The notes under the pieces: model-generated
The model's input: the letters and a program-made list of their open reading frames with translations, nothing else
The model's database searches: none
What the model was told of the DNA's origin: nothing
Position numbers and translations under genes: made by a program
Part shown: one piece after another, positions 53,732-63,784 of the stretch
Layout of the letters: each line of letters begins with the position of its first letter
How positions within the stretch are numbered: position 1 is the first letter of the stretch
DNA from: an uncultured Alistipes sp.
GTDB lineage: Bacteria > Bacteroidota > Bacteroidia > Bacteroidales > Rikenellaceae
DNA: 64,000 nucleotides
Assembly (NCBI GenBank): GCA_900546065.1
Contig: URBK01000003.1
Location: 62,001-126,000 of the forward strand
Direction: 5' to 3'

Positions 53732-54050
53732 TCGAATTCTCATATTCGGTTATTCCTGCCACCTAAAGCATAACACGACAGAATCATACGTGTAGTTCAG
53801 AGGTCCCGAATGGGCATTTTCGGCAACGTATGCAGCCATAAGGAATATTTTTTCGCCATTTTTTCGCAATAAACCGGAAAATGTGGGTATGGGGATATGA
53901 ATTTCGCAAAAAAATCATAAATTTGTGCCCGTCGATCGTGAAGACCTTTACGGAGTTGCACACGCACATGCCCGAAACGCTTCCAAAAACGGCAAACGGC
54001 GACAAGGATTGTTTAATTTGCATCTTAAATAGGTGCCCAAAAAATGTACT
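53732..54050 (+). promoter_or_regulatory. TonB-receptor upstream region with a -7 box
   Basis: About 320 bp without a gene. TAAATTTG at 53918-53925 is a full -7 match, but its -33 position lacks TTTG. The predicted leader to the ATG at 54051 would be about 120 nt. I see no riboswitch fold I can name. Confidence 0.5.
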
Positions 54051-57000
54051 ATGAGAAAACTCGTCTGTCTTCTGTTGACAGTATTGAGCTGTGACGTCAT
54101 GGCTCAGATCACGACCGCCTCTCTGCGCGGTGTCGTAAACGATTCATCGGATCAAATTCTTGCAGGTGCCGTAGTCACCCTCTCGCATCCCGTCACCGGT
54201 ACGGTCTACACCGTCGCAACCGACGCCGAAGGCCACTACTCTATTCACGGCATACGCCCCGACAACGGATACCGTCTGGAGGTGAACTACGTCGGATACA
54301 AATCATACTTTATAGACGACATGGTGCTGCACGTGGGCGATACGCGCGTGGAGAACATAACCATGAAGGAGGACTCGATGCTCGATGCCGTCGTCGTCGC
54401 CTCCTCGTCGCGCGAGGATGCCGACATGCTGGCCAAATTCGACGAGAAGACTATCGAACTGATACCCTCGGTGTCGCGTTCGCTTTACGACATCGTGCGG
54501 CTCGTGCCCGAAGCCATGGCCACAAAGAACGGAGGCATGTCTTACGGCGGCGTCAACAACCGTTACAACTCGTTCATGATAAACGGCATGGCCAACAGCG
54601 ACATGTACGGTCTCTCGACATCGGGCACCAACGGCGGTCTGTCGAACGCCAACCCCGTGGCGATGGATGCAATATCGCAGATACAGGTTGCCGTGGCGCC
54701 ATACGACGTGCGTCTCAGCGGCTTTGGCGGCGGCGTCCTGAATGCCGTGACCAAATCGGGCACAAATGAATTCCGAGGCAGCGCATACACCTATTATAAC
54801 AATCAGAGCTTCTACGGTTCGCACCCCGCTGGTATCGGCTCGGGCGAACGCAACCGTCTCGAAGAGCAGACCACACAGATATACGGCGTTACGCTCGGAG
54901 GCCCGATCGTCAAGGACAAGCTCTTCTTCTTCGTGAGCGGCGAATACGACTTCGAGCAGTCGCCCTCGTCATACTACCCGGGATATGAGGGCGTCTCGAT
55001 CACAACCGATGAGCTCGACCGCATATCGGCACGATACAAAGCCCTCACGGGCTTCGACGGCGGCGGATACGGTCGCCGCGACGTACGCCAGCGCGCCGGC
55101 TCGCTGCTGGCCGTCCTCGACTGGAACATCAACCGCAACAACCGTCTCTCGGCAAGCTACAGCTACCTCGACGCCCGTGCCGAGGATTACGGCAACTCGC
55201 TCACCACATTCACGTTCGCAGGTTCGGGATACGCCAACTACAGCCGCGCCCATTACGTCGGCATAACGTTGGAGTCGCGTCTTGCAGACCGCATGCACAA
55301 CACCTTCCGCGCGGGATACTCGCGCGTGGCCGACGGCCGCGACCCCGATGGCGGCACAGCCCTGCCGAGCGTCATAATCAAGAATACTGGCACCACGGGC
55401 GGAGTTACGACATATATCGGCACCGATCGCTATGCCGGAACCAATGCCCTGACACAGAACGTCGTGACGCTTACCGATGATCTTATCGTCGACCGTGGCG
55501 CACACTCCATAACCATGGGTATGCACCACGAACTGTACAACATCCACAACATCTACGTGGCCAACGCCTACGGGACATACACCTACAACTCGATCGACGA
55601 CTTCGAGAACGACATGGCCGCCGTCTACGAGTACAATTACAGCGACCCCGACGTAACGGGCTCGACGGTGTGGGGGCCGCGTTTCCGTGCCGCGGAGCTT
55701 AACTTCTACCTCCAAGACCGCTGGTCGCTGGGACGGCGTCTGCTGCTGACATACGGCGTGCGCGTGACGCTGCCTCTGATCTTCAACACCCCGACGGCCA
55801 ACGAGAGTTTCAATTCGAGCGCCATAGCCACCGGCAACGGCGTCCGTGTGGGAGACGTTCCGCAGTCGCAGGTGTTATTCTCGCCGCGCGTGGGGCTCTC
55901 GTGGTACAAGCAGACCGCCGCCGGACGCATCGACATAGCGGGCGGAGCGGGTATATTTACGGGGCGCGTGCCGTTCGTATGGATTGTGAACAACTACTCG
56001 AATACTGGTGTCGAGCAGAAGGGACTGCGTCTGACGGGCGAGAGCCAGAACGGACAGATCACACAGTCGGCAGCCGACTTCACCGTCACGCCCTCGCCGA
56101 CGGATCTGTCGAACACGAAGTTCATGCTCAACGTCATGGACCGCAAGTTCCACTATCCGCAGAACCTCAAGGCCAACCTCTCGGCCGACTTCACCACGCA
56201 TGACGGCTGGAACATAGGCGTGGAGGCGCTCTACACCAAGACGCTCTACAACGCCGTCTTCCGCAATCTGGCCGTACGCAGCGACGGCGCCACCATCTCG
56301 GCCGTATCGCCTGCGGCCGGCAGCGAGGCCAACTCCCTGCCGCTCTATTCGGCCGCCACGAACGACTACTCGGCCGTCTACTACATGGGCAATACCTCGC
56401 GCGGATACTCCTATTCGCTCTCGGCGCACGTGGCCAAGGATTTCGCATGGGGACTCTCGCTCTACGCATCATACATCTTCGGACACTCGTATGCCGTATG
56501 CGACGTACCCTCGTCATCATCTTCCACTAACTGGAATACGGTCTATGCCACCGATCTGAACAACAGTCCTCTCTCGTTCTCGATATATGACGTTCCGCAC
56601 AAGCTCTCGGTAGCATTAGGATACACAAAACGCTATGCCCGCATGTTGGAGGTATCGGCGGGTCTGGTGTATCAGATGACATCAGGACAACGCTACTCGC
56701 TCTGCTTCGGCGAGTCGGTAGACTTCAACGGCGACGCCGCCTACGGCTCTACACTCATGTATATTCCTACGGAGCAGGAGCTGGGCATGATGTCGTTTGC
56801 CGACGAGACCTCGCGTCAGGCTTGGAACGACTTTATCGAGAGCGACCCCTACCTGCGTACGCACCGCGGCAGCTTCTCCGAGCGCAACGCCCTGCAGGCT
56901 CCCACCGAACACCGCGTAGACCTGCATCTGGCTCACGGATTCTACTTCGGCGGCGCATCAAAAAGAAAGGTTGTCGTATCGCTCGACATAATGAACTTCG

Positions 57001-57182
57001 GCAACCTGCTCTGCAACAGCTGGGGCACGTATTACAACACCTCAAGCTGGCGTCTGCAGCCCGTAACGGTTACCGCCGTCGATAACGGCACGCCCGTCTA
57101 CCGCTTCACCGGAGCCAAACTCACCCCCAACGACCTGCTCTCGCGCTGGCACATGCAGATCGGGGCAAGAGTGGTATTCTAA
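54051..57182 (+). CDS. TonB-dependent outer-membrane receptor with carboxypeptidase-regulatory-like domain
   Basis: 1043 aa. The signal peptide ends near residue 19 (VMAQIT). A CarboxypepD_reg-like domain covers ~20-105 (SLRGVVNDSSDQILAGAVVTL, YVGYKSYFIDD). The plug follows at ~115-230, with ANPVAMDAISQIQVAVAPYDVRLSGFGGGVLNAVTKSGTNEFRG as its signature. Then comes a 22-strand-type barrel ending in a C-terminal aromatic (ARVVF). It imports a bulky ligand powered by TonB-ExbBD. No SusD partner, TonB or anti-sigma gene is near, so this is an Oar-like solitary receptor. ATG 54051 gives a proper signal peptide; a GTG 18 bp upstream does not. Confidence 0.92.
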   Translation: MRKLVCLLLTVLSCDVMAQITTASLRGVVNDSSDQILAGAVVTLSHPVTGTVYTVATDAEGHYSIHGIRPDNGYRLEVNYVGYKSYFIDDMVLHVGDTRVENITMKEDSMLDAVVVASSSREDADMLAKFDEKTIELIPSVSRSLYDIVRLVPEAMATKNGGMSYGGVNNRYNSFMINGMANSDMYGLSTSGTNGGLSNANPVAMDAISQIQVAVAPYDVRLSGFGGGVLNAVTKSGTNEFRGSAYTYYNNQSFYGSHPAGIGSGERNRLEEQTTQIYGVTLGGPIVKDKLFFFVSGEYDFEQSPSSYYPGYEGVSITTDELDRISARYKALTGFDGGGYGRRDVRQRAGSLLAVLDWNINRNNRLSASYSYLDARAEDYGNSLTTFTFAGSGYANYSRAHYVGITLESRLADRMHNTFRAGYSRVADGRDPDGGTALPSVIIKNTGTTGGVTTYIGTDRYAGTNALTQNVVTLTDDLIVDRGAHSITMGMHHELYNIHNIYVANAYGTYTYNSIDDFENDMAAVYEYNYSDPDVTGSTVWGPRFRAAELNFYLQDRWSLGRRLLLTYGVRVTLPLIFNTPTANESFNSSAIATGNGVRVGDVPQSQVLFSPRVGLSWYKQTAAGRIDIAGGAGIFTGRVPFVWIVNNYSNTGVEQKGLRLTGESQNGQITQSAADFTVTPSPTDLSNTKFMLNVMDRKFHYPQNLKANLSADFTTHDGWNIGVEALYTKTLYNAVFRNLAVRSDGATISAVSPAAGSEANSLPLYSAATNDYSAVYYMGNTSRGYSYSLSAHVAKDFAWGLSLYASYIFGHSYAVCDVPSSSSSTNWNTVYATDLNNSPLSFSIYDVPHKLSVALGYTKRYARMLEVSAGLVYQMTSGQRYSLCFGESVDFNGDAAYGSTLMYIPTEQELGMMSFADETSRQAWNDFIESDPYLRTHRGSFSERNALQAPTEHRVDLHLAHGFYFGGASKRKVVVSLDIMNFGNLLCNSWGTYYNTSSWRLQPVTVTAVDNGTPVYRFTGAKLTPNDLLSRWHMQIGARVVF

Positions 57183-57231
57183 AACGATACGACGCAATTT
57201 TGTAACGACATCTTAATTTTCCGCTCCGGCG

Positions 57232-57264
57232 CTTGCGGGGAATAAAATATTTTGCTTACCTTTG
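57232..57264 (+). promoter_or_regulatory. Promoter of the pyrimidine operon
   Basis: CTTG at 57232-57235, a 21-bp spacer, then TACCTTTG at 57257-57264. Transcription should start near 57271, about 12 nt before the leader ORF. Confidence 0.7.
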
Positions 57265-57282
57265 TGCCGAAGAAGGGCTCTA

Positions 57283-57408
57283 ATGAAACGCGGTATAAAC
57301 ATATATCCCAAACATCACCTCGCATGCGCGAATGACCATAAGGGGTATTGTTTTTCCCTTTTCAACATCGGCTTCCGACAAATAGTCAATATTATTTATT
57401 GTCATTGA
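57283..57408 (+). CDS. Putative 41-aa pyr leader peptide
   Basis: The ORF begins ATGAAACGCGGT, runs 41 codons and ends with TGA at 57406-57408. Its start is about 12 nt after the predicted transcription start. The encoded product (starting MKRGINIYPKHH and ending NIIYCH) has no recognisable fold. Codons 22-27 are written in a T-rich stretch (57348-57362, 11 of 15 T). The stop lies 5 nt before the hairpin at 57414, so a ribosome reaching the end would cover the hairpin's left arm. I infer a regulatory, not structural, role. Chance occurrence of a 41-codon frame is possible. Confidence 0.55.
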   Translation: MKRGINIYPKHHLACANDHKGYCFSLFNIGFRQIVNIIYCH

Positions 57409-57413
57409 TATAC

Positions 57414-57439
57414 AGGCGGCTTTATTGGTCGCCTTTTTT
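57414..57439 (+). terminator. Attenuator-like terminator before pyrC
   Basis: A 7-bp stem (57414-57420 with 57428-57434, one G-U) and a 7-nt loop, followed by T6. It lies inside the operon leader, 14 nt before the pyrC ATG, so it can only make sense as a conditional terminator. Confidence 0.75.
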
Positions 57440-57453
57440 GTGTACATACGCCT

Positions 57454-58743
57454 ATGGATGCAGCAAGCAGAATCGTATTGAAGGGTGGCCGCGTATTCAG
57501 CGGCGGCAAGAGTTTCGAGGCCGATGTCGTCGTATGCGGCGACCGTATAGCCGAAGTGACACCCGAGGCCGCCATATTGCCCGGCGACAAGGTTGTTGAT
57601 TGCCGCGAACGATGGGTCACGGCGGGACTCGTAGATCTGCACGTACATCTGCGTGAGCCCGGGTTTTCGTCCAAGGAGACCATAGCCACCGGCACGGCAG
57701 CGGCCGCACACGGCGGCTTCACCACCGTATGTGCCATGCCCAATCTGGAGCCTGCGCCCGACTCTTTGGAGAACCTTCGCCGCGAGACCGAGATCATCGA
57801 GCGCGATGCCGTGGTGAAGGTCCTGCCCTACGCAACGATCACACGCCGCCGCGCCGGCCGCGAGATTGTCGATTTCGCGGCACTGAAACCCTACGTTGCA
57901 GCCTTCTCGGATGATGGCAGCGGCGTGCAGGACGATGGTATGATGCTGGCGGCGATGCGTGCCGCAGCGGCCAACGACTGTATCATAGCGGCACATTGCG
58001 AGGTCAACTCCCTGCTGCACGGAGGATATATCCACGACGGCGCATACGCTGCGGCGCACGGGCACAAGGGCATATCGTCGGAGAGCGAATGGCGGCAGAT
58101 CGAACGCGACATAAGGCTGGCCGAGCAGACCGGATGCCGTTATCACGTATGCCACATATCGACCAAGGAGAGCGTTGCGCTCATACGCGATGCCAAGCGC
58201 AGCGGTGTACGTATAACGTGCGAAACGGGTCCACACTACCTTACGATGTGCGACGCCGACCTGCGTGAGGAGGGACGATTCAAGATGAATCCCCCGATCC
58301 GCTCGGCGGCCGACCGCGATGCCCTGATCGGGGGTGTGCAGGACGGGACCATAGATGTCATAGCCACCGACCACGCACCGCATACGGCCGAAGAGAAGTC
58401 ACGCGGACTTGCCGGCAGCGCCATGGGCGTCGCAGGTCTCGAGACCTCGTTCGCCGTCATATATACGAAACTCGTTATGGCGGGGATAATCTCGCCAGAG
58501 CGTATGATAGAGCTCATGGCAGAGGCTCCGCGCCGTATCTTCACCCTCGGGGGAGGTCTCGCGGCGGGCGAAAAGGCCGACATAGCGGTATTCGACCTCG
58601 ACAACGAGTTCACGGTCGATCCCGCCACATTCCTCTCGAAAGGGCGCAGCACCCCGTTCGAGGGATGGCGTCTGCACGGCCAGACAATCCTTACGCTGGT
58701 CGACGGCCGCACGGCATACCGAAACGATGAAAAAATACGATAA
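57454..58743 (+). CDS. pyrC: Dihydroorotase
   Basis: A 429-aa class I dihydroorotase that cyclises carbamoyl aspartate to dihydroorotate. The zinc-binding DLHVHLREPG is near residue 55. Other landmarks are the carbamylated-Lys region, CHISTKES (near 230), the substrate Asn/Arg segment MNPPIRSAADR and the catalytic IATDHAPHTAEEK. First structural gene of pyrC-carA-carB-pyrK-pyrD, starting 14 nt after the attenuator T-run. Confidence 0.95.
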   Translation: MDAASRIVLKGGRVFSGGKSFEADVVVCGDRIAEVTPEAAILPGDKVVDCRERWVTAGLVDLHVHLREPGFSSKETIATGTAAAAHGGFTTVCAMPNLEPAPDSLENLRRETEIIERDAVVKVLPYATITRRRAGREIVDFAALKPYVAAFSDDGSGVQDDGMMLAAMRAAAANDCIIAAHCEVNSLLHGGYIHDGAYAAAHGHKGISSESEWRQIERDIRLAEQTGCRYHVCHISTKESVALIRDAKRSGVRITCETGPHYLTMCDADLREEGRFKMNPPIRSAADRDALIGGVQDGTIDVIATDHAPHTAEEKSRGLAGSAMGVAGLETSFAVIYTKLVMAGIISPERMIELMAEAPRRIFTLGGGLAAGEKADIAVFDLDNEFTVDPATFLSKGRSTPFEGWRLHGQTILTLVDGRTAYRNDEKIR

Positions 58744-58758
58744 TCATATAACTGACGA

Positions 58759-59865
58759 ATGAAACCATTTACCAAAAAATTAGTTCTGGAGGACGGACGC
58801 GAGTTCTACGGTTACGGCTACGGCGCCGACGTGGAGCGTGTGTGCGAGCTGGTCTTCAACACCTCGATGGTAGGTTATCAGGAGATTCTCTCCGATCCGT
58901 CATATACGGGTCAGATCGTGGTGATGACCTATCCGCTGATAGGCAACTACGGCATCACGGACGAGGATTTCGAGACCAAGTTCCCGTCGATCGGAGGCAT
59001 GGTCGTGCGCGAATGCAACGAGAACCCGAGCAACTTCCGCTATACGAAGACCTTCTCGGAGGTGCTCGACGAGCAGGGAATACCCTGCATAAGCGGAGTC
59101 GACACGCGCATGATAACGCGTATCATCCGCGACGAGGGGTGCCAGCGCGCCGCCATCGTCAACATCGACACGCCGCACGAAAAGGCCATGGAGATGATCC
59201 TCTCGACACCGCTGCAGACGGATCAGGTACGGCAGGTAAGTTGCCGCAAGCGTTGGTTCTCACGTACGCCCAATCATAAATACGACATCGTAGCCGTCGA
59301 CTGCGGCATCAAATACAACATCATCCGCCAGCTCAACGCCAAGGGTTGCAACGTCACAGTGGTACCCTACAACACCACGCGTGAAGGTATCATGGCCTTC
59401 AATCCCGACGGCATATTCCTCTCGAACGGCCCGGGCGACCCGCAGGACGTTCCCGAAGTGGTCGATCTCATACGTTCGGTACGCGGCGAGGTGCCCCTGT
59501 TCGGAATATGTCTCGGACACCAGCTCATATCGCTGGCATACGGCGCCCGCACCTTCAAGATGAAGTTCGGACACCGCGGCGGCAACCATCCCGTCAAGAA
59601 CCTCGACACGGGGCATATCGAGATCACGAGCCAGAACCATAACTTCGCCGTAGATGCCGACTCTCTGGCCGCCACGCGTCTGCGTCCCACACACGTAAAT
59701 CTGCTCGATGCCACAATCGAGGGAGTCGAGTGCGCCGAGGACAAGGTCTTCTCGGTACAGTACCACCCCGAAAGCGCTCCGGGACCGCAGGACAGCACCT
59801 ACCTTTTCGATAAATTCATTAAAATGATGGAGGAGTATCAAAATGCCAAAGAGAACCGATATTAA
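58759..59865 (+). CDS. carA: Carbamoyl-phosphate synthase small subunit
   Basis: 368 aa. The N-terminal small-subunit domain shows [17 protein letters not shown] near 33 and the [15 protein letters not shown] loop. The C-terminal class I glutaminase has the nucleophile Cys251 in FGICLGHQ and the His/Glu pair in YHPESAPGP. It supplies ammonia from glutamine to CarB. Its last 23 nt overlap the carB start, implying tight coupling. Confidence 0.97.
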   Translation: MKPFTKKLVLEDGREFYGYGYGADVERVCELVFNTSMVGYQEILSDPSYTGQIVVMTYPLIGNYGITDEDFETKFPSIGGMVVRECNENPSNFRYTKTFSEVLDEQGIPCISGVDTRMITRIIRDEGCQRAAIVNIDTPHEKAMEMILSTPLQTDQVRQVSCRKRWFSRTPNHKYDIVAVDCGIKYNIIRQLNAKGCNVTVVPYNTTREGIMAFNPDGIFLSNGPGDPQDVPEVVDLIRSVRGEVPLFGICLGHQLISLAYGARTFKMKFGHRGGNHPVKNLDTGHIEITSQNHNFAVDADSLAATRLRPTHVNLLDATIEGVECAEDKVFSVQYHPESAPGPQDSTYLFDKFIKMMEEYQNAKENRY

Positions 59866-62800
59866 GAAAGTGATGGTGATCGGCTCGGGCCCGATCGTCA
59901 TAGGACAGGCCGCAGAGTTCGACTACGCCGGCACGCAGGCGTGCCTTGCACTCAAGGAGGAGGGTTACGAGGTGATACTCGTCAACTCGAACCCCGCCAC
60001 GATCATGACCGACACCGACATCGCCGACAAAGTCTACATGGAGCCCCTGACGCTCGAATATGTTGCCAAGATCGTGCGTTACGAACGTCCCGATGCCATC
60101 GTGCCGAGCCTCGGCGGACAGACGGGACTCAACCTTGCGGTACAGCTGGCAAAGAAGGGTATCCTCGACGAGTGTCAGGTCGAGATCCTCGGCACCTCGT
60201 TCAAAAGCATCGAAAAGGCCGAAGACCGCGAGCTCTTCAAGGAGCTGTGTATGAGCATCGGTGAGCCTGTGCTGCCATCGATCGTGGTCAACACGATGGA
60301 GGACGGTGTCAAGGCTGCCCTCGAGATAGGTTATCCCGTGGTGCTGCGCCCCGCATTCACGCTGGGCGGCACGGGCGGCGGCTTCGCCGACAACGAGCAG
60401 GAGTTGCGCGAGATCATGCACAACGCCCTCATGCTCTCGCCCGTACATCAGGTGCTTGTCGAGAAGAGCATCAAGGGATACAAGGAGATCGAGTATGAGG
60501 TGATGCGTGACAAGAACGACACGGCAATCACCATCTGCAACATGGAGAACATCGACCCCGTAGGCATACATACCGGCGACTCGATGGTCGTAGCTCCGAG
60601 CCAGACGCTCACCAACAAGGAGTACCAACTCCTGCGCGACAGCGCCCTGAAGATCATACGCGCGCTGGAGATCGAGGGAGGCTGCAACGTACAGTTCGCA
60701 CTCGACCCGCTCTCGTTCCGCTACTACATCATCGAGGTCAACCCGCGTGTGTCGCGTTCGTCGGCTCTGGCATCGAAGGCCAGCGGCTACCCCATCGCCC
60801 GCGTCAGCGCCAAGATCGCCGTGGGCCTTACGCTCGACGAGATACAGATAGCCAACACCCCCGCCAGCTTCGAGCCTACACTCGACTACGTGGTGACGAA
60901 GATCGCCCGCTTCCCCTTCGACAAGTTCAGCGACGCATCGAACGAACTGGGTACGCAGATGAAGGCTACGGGCGAGGTGATGAGCATAGGCCGCACCCTT
61001 GAGGAGAGCCTTCTGAAGGCCGTACGTTCGCTCGAGACGGGCGTATGCCACATCTACCACAAGAAGTTCGACACCTTCACCGTCGAGGAGCTGCTCAACT
61101 ACATACGCAAGGGCACCGACGACCGTCTCTACGCCATAGCGCAGCTCATACGCAAGGGTATCGACCTGCTCATCATATACAACCACACCAAGATCGACAT
61201 GCTCTTCCTCGAGAAGTTCAAGAACATCGTCGAGATGGAGTCGGTCGTGGCCGCAAACAAGGGTGACATCGAGACGTTGAAGGATGCCAAGCGCATGGGC
61301 TTCAGCGACAAGTATATCGGTCAATTGTGGGGCATGACCGAATCGGAGGTGTTCCAGCTGCGCCGCAGCAAGGACATATTCCCCGTCTACAAGATGATCG
61401 ACACCTGCGCCAGCGAGTTCGACTCGTACGTCCCCTACTTCTACTCGACATACGAGCAGGAGAACGAATCGATCGTGAGCGACCGCAAGAAGATCCTCGT
61501 TCTCGGTTCAGGCCCCATACGTATCGGTCAGGGCGTCGAGTTCGACTACTCGACCGTACACGCAATATGGACCATCAAGGATGCCGGTTACGAGGCCATC
61601 ATCATAAACAACAACCCCGAAACCGTATCGACCGACTATACGATCAGCGACAAACTCTACTTCGAACCACTTACGGTAGAGGACGTCATGAATGTCGTTG
61701 AGTTGGAGCATCCCGACGGTATCGTGGTATCGCTCGGCGGACAGACGGCCATAAATCTGGCCGAGCCGCTGGCCGAATTGGGCGTCAAGATCATCGGAAC
61801 CGACATCGAGGCCATCAACAACGCCGAGGACCGCAAGTGCTTCGAGCGCATCATGAACGAGGTCGGCATACCGCAGCCCAAAGCCGAAGCCGTCACCGAC
61901 ATCGAGGCGGGCGTTGCCGCCGCCGAGCGTATCGGTTATCCCGTACTGGTGCGTCCGAGCTTCGTGCTGGGCGGCCGCGCCATGCAGATCGTCGGCAACG
62001 AGGAGACGCTGCGTCTCTATCTGCGCACCGCCGTCGAGATAAACGAGAAGTCGCCCGTGCTGGTCGACAAATATATTCTGGGCAAGGAGCTCGAGGTGGA
62101 TGCAATATGCGACGGCAAGGATGTATTCATCCCCGGCATCATGGAACACGTCGAGCATACGGGCATACACTCGGGCGACAGCATCAGCGTCTACCCCACC
62201 TTCAGCGTCAGCGCTCAGGTCAAGGATACGATCATCGCCTACACCAAGCAGTTGGGTCTGGCCATAGGTATAATCGGTCTGTTCAACATACAGTTCATCG
62301 TCGACGAGAACGACAAGGTATATGTCATCGAGGTCAATCCCCGCTCGTCGCGTACGGTGCCCTTCCTCTCCAAGTCGACGGGTGTGCCCATGCCCAAGAT
62401 CGCCACGCTCGTTATCCTCGGCCACTCGCTCCGCGAGCAGGGCATAACCGAGATCTACCACAAGGAGCGCACGCGCTGGTTCGTCAAGTCGCCGGCCTTC
62501 TCCTTCGCCAAGATCCGCGGCGTGGACTCATACCTCTCGCCCGAGATGAAATCGACGGGCGAGGCCATAGGCTATGACAACAGCCTGACGCGCGCACTCT
62601 ACAAGTCGCTCCAGTCGTCGGGTATGACCGTTGCCAACTACGGTACGATCTTCGTCACCATAGCCGACCACGACAAGCAGCGCGCCCTGCCTCTGATACG
62701 CCGTTTCTACAATCTGGGATTCAACATCGAGGCCACGAAGGGCACGTGCGAGTTCCTGCGCAGCCACGGCATACGTACGCGCCACCTGCGCAAGCTCAGC

Positions 62801-63025
62801 GAGGGCAGCACCGAGATTTACGACTCGCTGCGCAAGGGTCACGTCACCTACGTCATCAACACCATAGACGTAAACCAGCACAGCACACGCCGCGACGGCT
62901 ACGACATACGCCGCGCCGCCGTCGAGAACAACGTGACGATATTCACCGCACTGGAGACCGTCAGCGTGTTGTTGGACGTGCTGGAGGAGATCACGCTCGG
63001 AGTATCAACCATAGATGCCCAATAG
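59843..63025 (+). CDS. carB: Carbamoyl-phosphate synthase large subunit
   Basis: A 1060-aa enzyme with two homologous ATP-grasp halves, at about residues 1-400 and 550-935. They open with [19 protein letters not shown] and [19 protein letters not shown] respectively. An oligomerisation domain lies between, and a C-terminal MGS-like allosteric domain follows (about 935-1060). It makes carbamoyl phosphate for pyrimidines and arginine. UMP inhibition through the MGS domain is usual for the family. Start chosen within carA ([14 protein letters not shown]). Confidence 0.98.
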   Translation: MPKRTDIKKVMVIGSGPIVIGQAAEFDYAGTQACLALKEEGYEVILVNSNPATIMTDTDIADKVYMEPLTLEYVAKIVRYERPDAIVPSLGGQTGLNLAVQLAKKGILDECQVEILGTSFKSIEKAEDRELFKELCMSIGEPVLPSIVVNTMEDGVKAALEIGYPVVLRPAFTLGGTGGGFADNEQELREIMHNALMLSPVHQVLVEKSIKGYKEIEYEVMRDKNDTAITICNMENIDPVGIHTGDSMVVAPSQTLTNKEYQLLRDSALKIIRALEIEGGCNVQFALDPLSFRYYIIEVNPRVSRSSALASKASGYPIARVSAKIAVGLTLDEIQIANTPASFEPTLDYVVTKIARFPFDKFSDASNELGTQMKATGEVMSIGRTLEESLLKAVRSLETGVCHIYHKKFDTFTVEELLNYIRKGTDDRLYAIAQLIRKGIDLLIIYNHTKIDMLFLEKFKNIVEMESVVAANKGDIETLKDAKRMGFSDKYIGQLWGMTESEVFQLRRSKDIFPVYKMIDTCASEFDSYVPYFYSTYEQENESIVSDRKKILVLGSGPIRIGQGVEFDYSTVHAIWTIKDAGYEAIIINNNPETVSTDYTISDKLYFEPLTVEDVMNVVELEHPDGIVVSLGGQTAINLAEPLAELGVKIIGTDIEAINNAEDRKCFERIMNEVGIPQPKAEAVTDIEAGVAAAERIGYPVLVRPSFVLGGRAMQIVGNEETLRLYLRTAVEINEKSPVLVDKYILGKELEVDAICDGKDVFIPGIMEHVEHTGIHSGDSISVYPTFSVSAQVKDTIIAYTKQLGLAIGIIGLFNIQFIVDENDKVYVIEVNPRSSRTVPFLSKSTGVPMPKIATLVILGHSLREQGITEIYHKERTRWFVKSPAFSFAKIRGVDSYLSPEMKSTGEAIGYDNSLTRALYKSLQSSGMTVANYGTIFVTIADHDKQRALPLIRRFYNLGFNIEATKGTCEFLRSHGIRTRHLRKLSEGSTEIYDSLRKGHVTYVINTIDVNQHSTRRDGYDIRRAAVENNVTIFTALETVSVLLDVLEEITLGVSTIDAQ

Positions 63026-63773
63026 CGCCATGTACAAGAAAGGAACATACCGCATCGTCGAGAACCGCCCCCTAACATCGAATGTCTACCGCATGCAGGT
63101 CGAGGGCGACACGCAGTGGATCGTGCGCCCGGGGCAGTTCGTGAATATCGAGATCGAGGGATTCTATCTGCGACGTCCCATCTCGATATGTGACTACTCG
63201 GACAATACGATCACCCTAATCTATAAGGTCGTGGGACGCGGCACAGAGGCCATGAGCCACATGCAGGCGGGCTGCGAGCTGGATATGCTGACGGGCCTCG
63301 GCAACGGCTTCGACCCTGATGTCGAGTGTCGCCGTCCGCTGCTCGTAGGTGGCGGCGTGGGTGTACCGCCACTCTACCGTCTGGCCAAGGATCTCATCGC
63401 ACGCGGCCGCAAGGTCTCGGTAGTGCTGGGATTCAACACCGCCGCCGAGATATTCTATGCCGACACGTTCCGTGAGGCTGGCGAAGATGTATATGTCTCG
63501 ACTGCGGACGGCTCGACCGGAGTCAGGGGATTCGTTACGGATGCCATACGCGAAGCCGGCATCGAGTTCGACTACTTCTACGCCTGCGGCCCGATGCCCA
63601 TGCTGCGGGCCCTGAGCCTCGCATATCCCGCCGTGCAGGGCGAGTTGAGCTTCGAGGAGCGTATGGGTTGCGGCTTCGGCGCCTGCATGGGCTGCAGCTG
63701 CAAGACCCTTGCGGGCAACAAACGCATCTGCAAGGACGGCCCCGTCATGAAACGCGACGAGATAATATGGTAA
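63015..63773 (+). CDS. pyrK: Dihydroorotate dehydrogenase electron transfer subunit
   Basis: 252 aa with the ferredoxin-reductase-like FAD domain ([20 protein letters not shown]) and NAD domain ([19 protein letters not shown]). The C-terminal [2Fe-2S] cysteines are in [14 protein letters not shown]...KRICKDGPV. It passes electrons from PyrD class 1B to NAD+. ATG 63015 overlaps carB by 11 nt; ATG 63030 ([14 protein letters not shown]) is an equally plausible start. Confidence 0.95.
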   Translation: MPNSAMYKKGTYRIVENRPLTSNVYRMQVEGDTQWIVRPGQFVNIEIEGFYLRRPISICDYSDNTITLIYKVVGRGTEAMSHMQAGCELDMLTGLGNGFDPDVECRRPLLVGGGVGVPPLYRLAKDLIARGRKVSVVLGFNTAAEIFYADTFREAGEDVYVSTADGSTGVRGFVTDAIREAGIEFDYFYACGPMPMLRALSLAYPAVQGELSFEERMGCGFGACMGCSCKTLAGNKRICKDGPVMKRDEIIW

Positions 63774-63784
63774 ACGAGCAAACT

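Noticed and set aside
57265..57453. A PyrR-binding loop or known riboswitch in the pyr leader
   Set aside because: I could not find the conserved PyrR loop or any aptamer core I know; the leader ORF plus hairpin explains the layout better.
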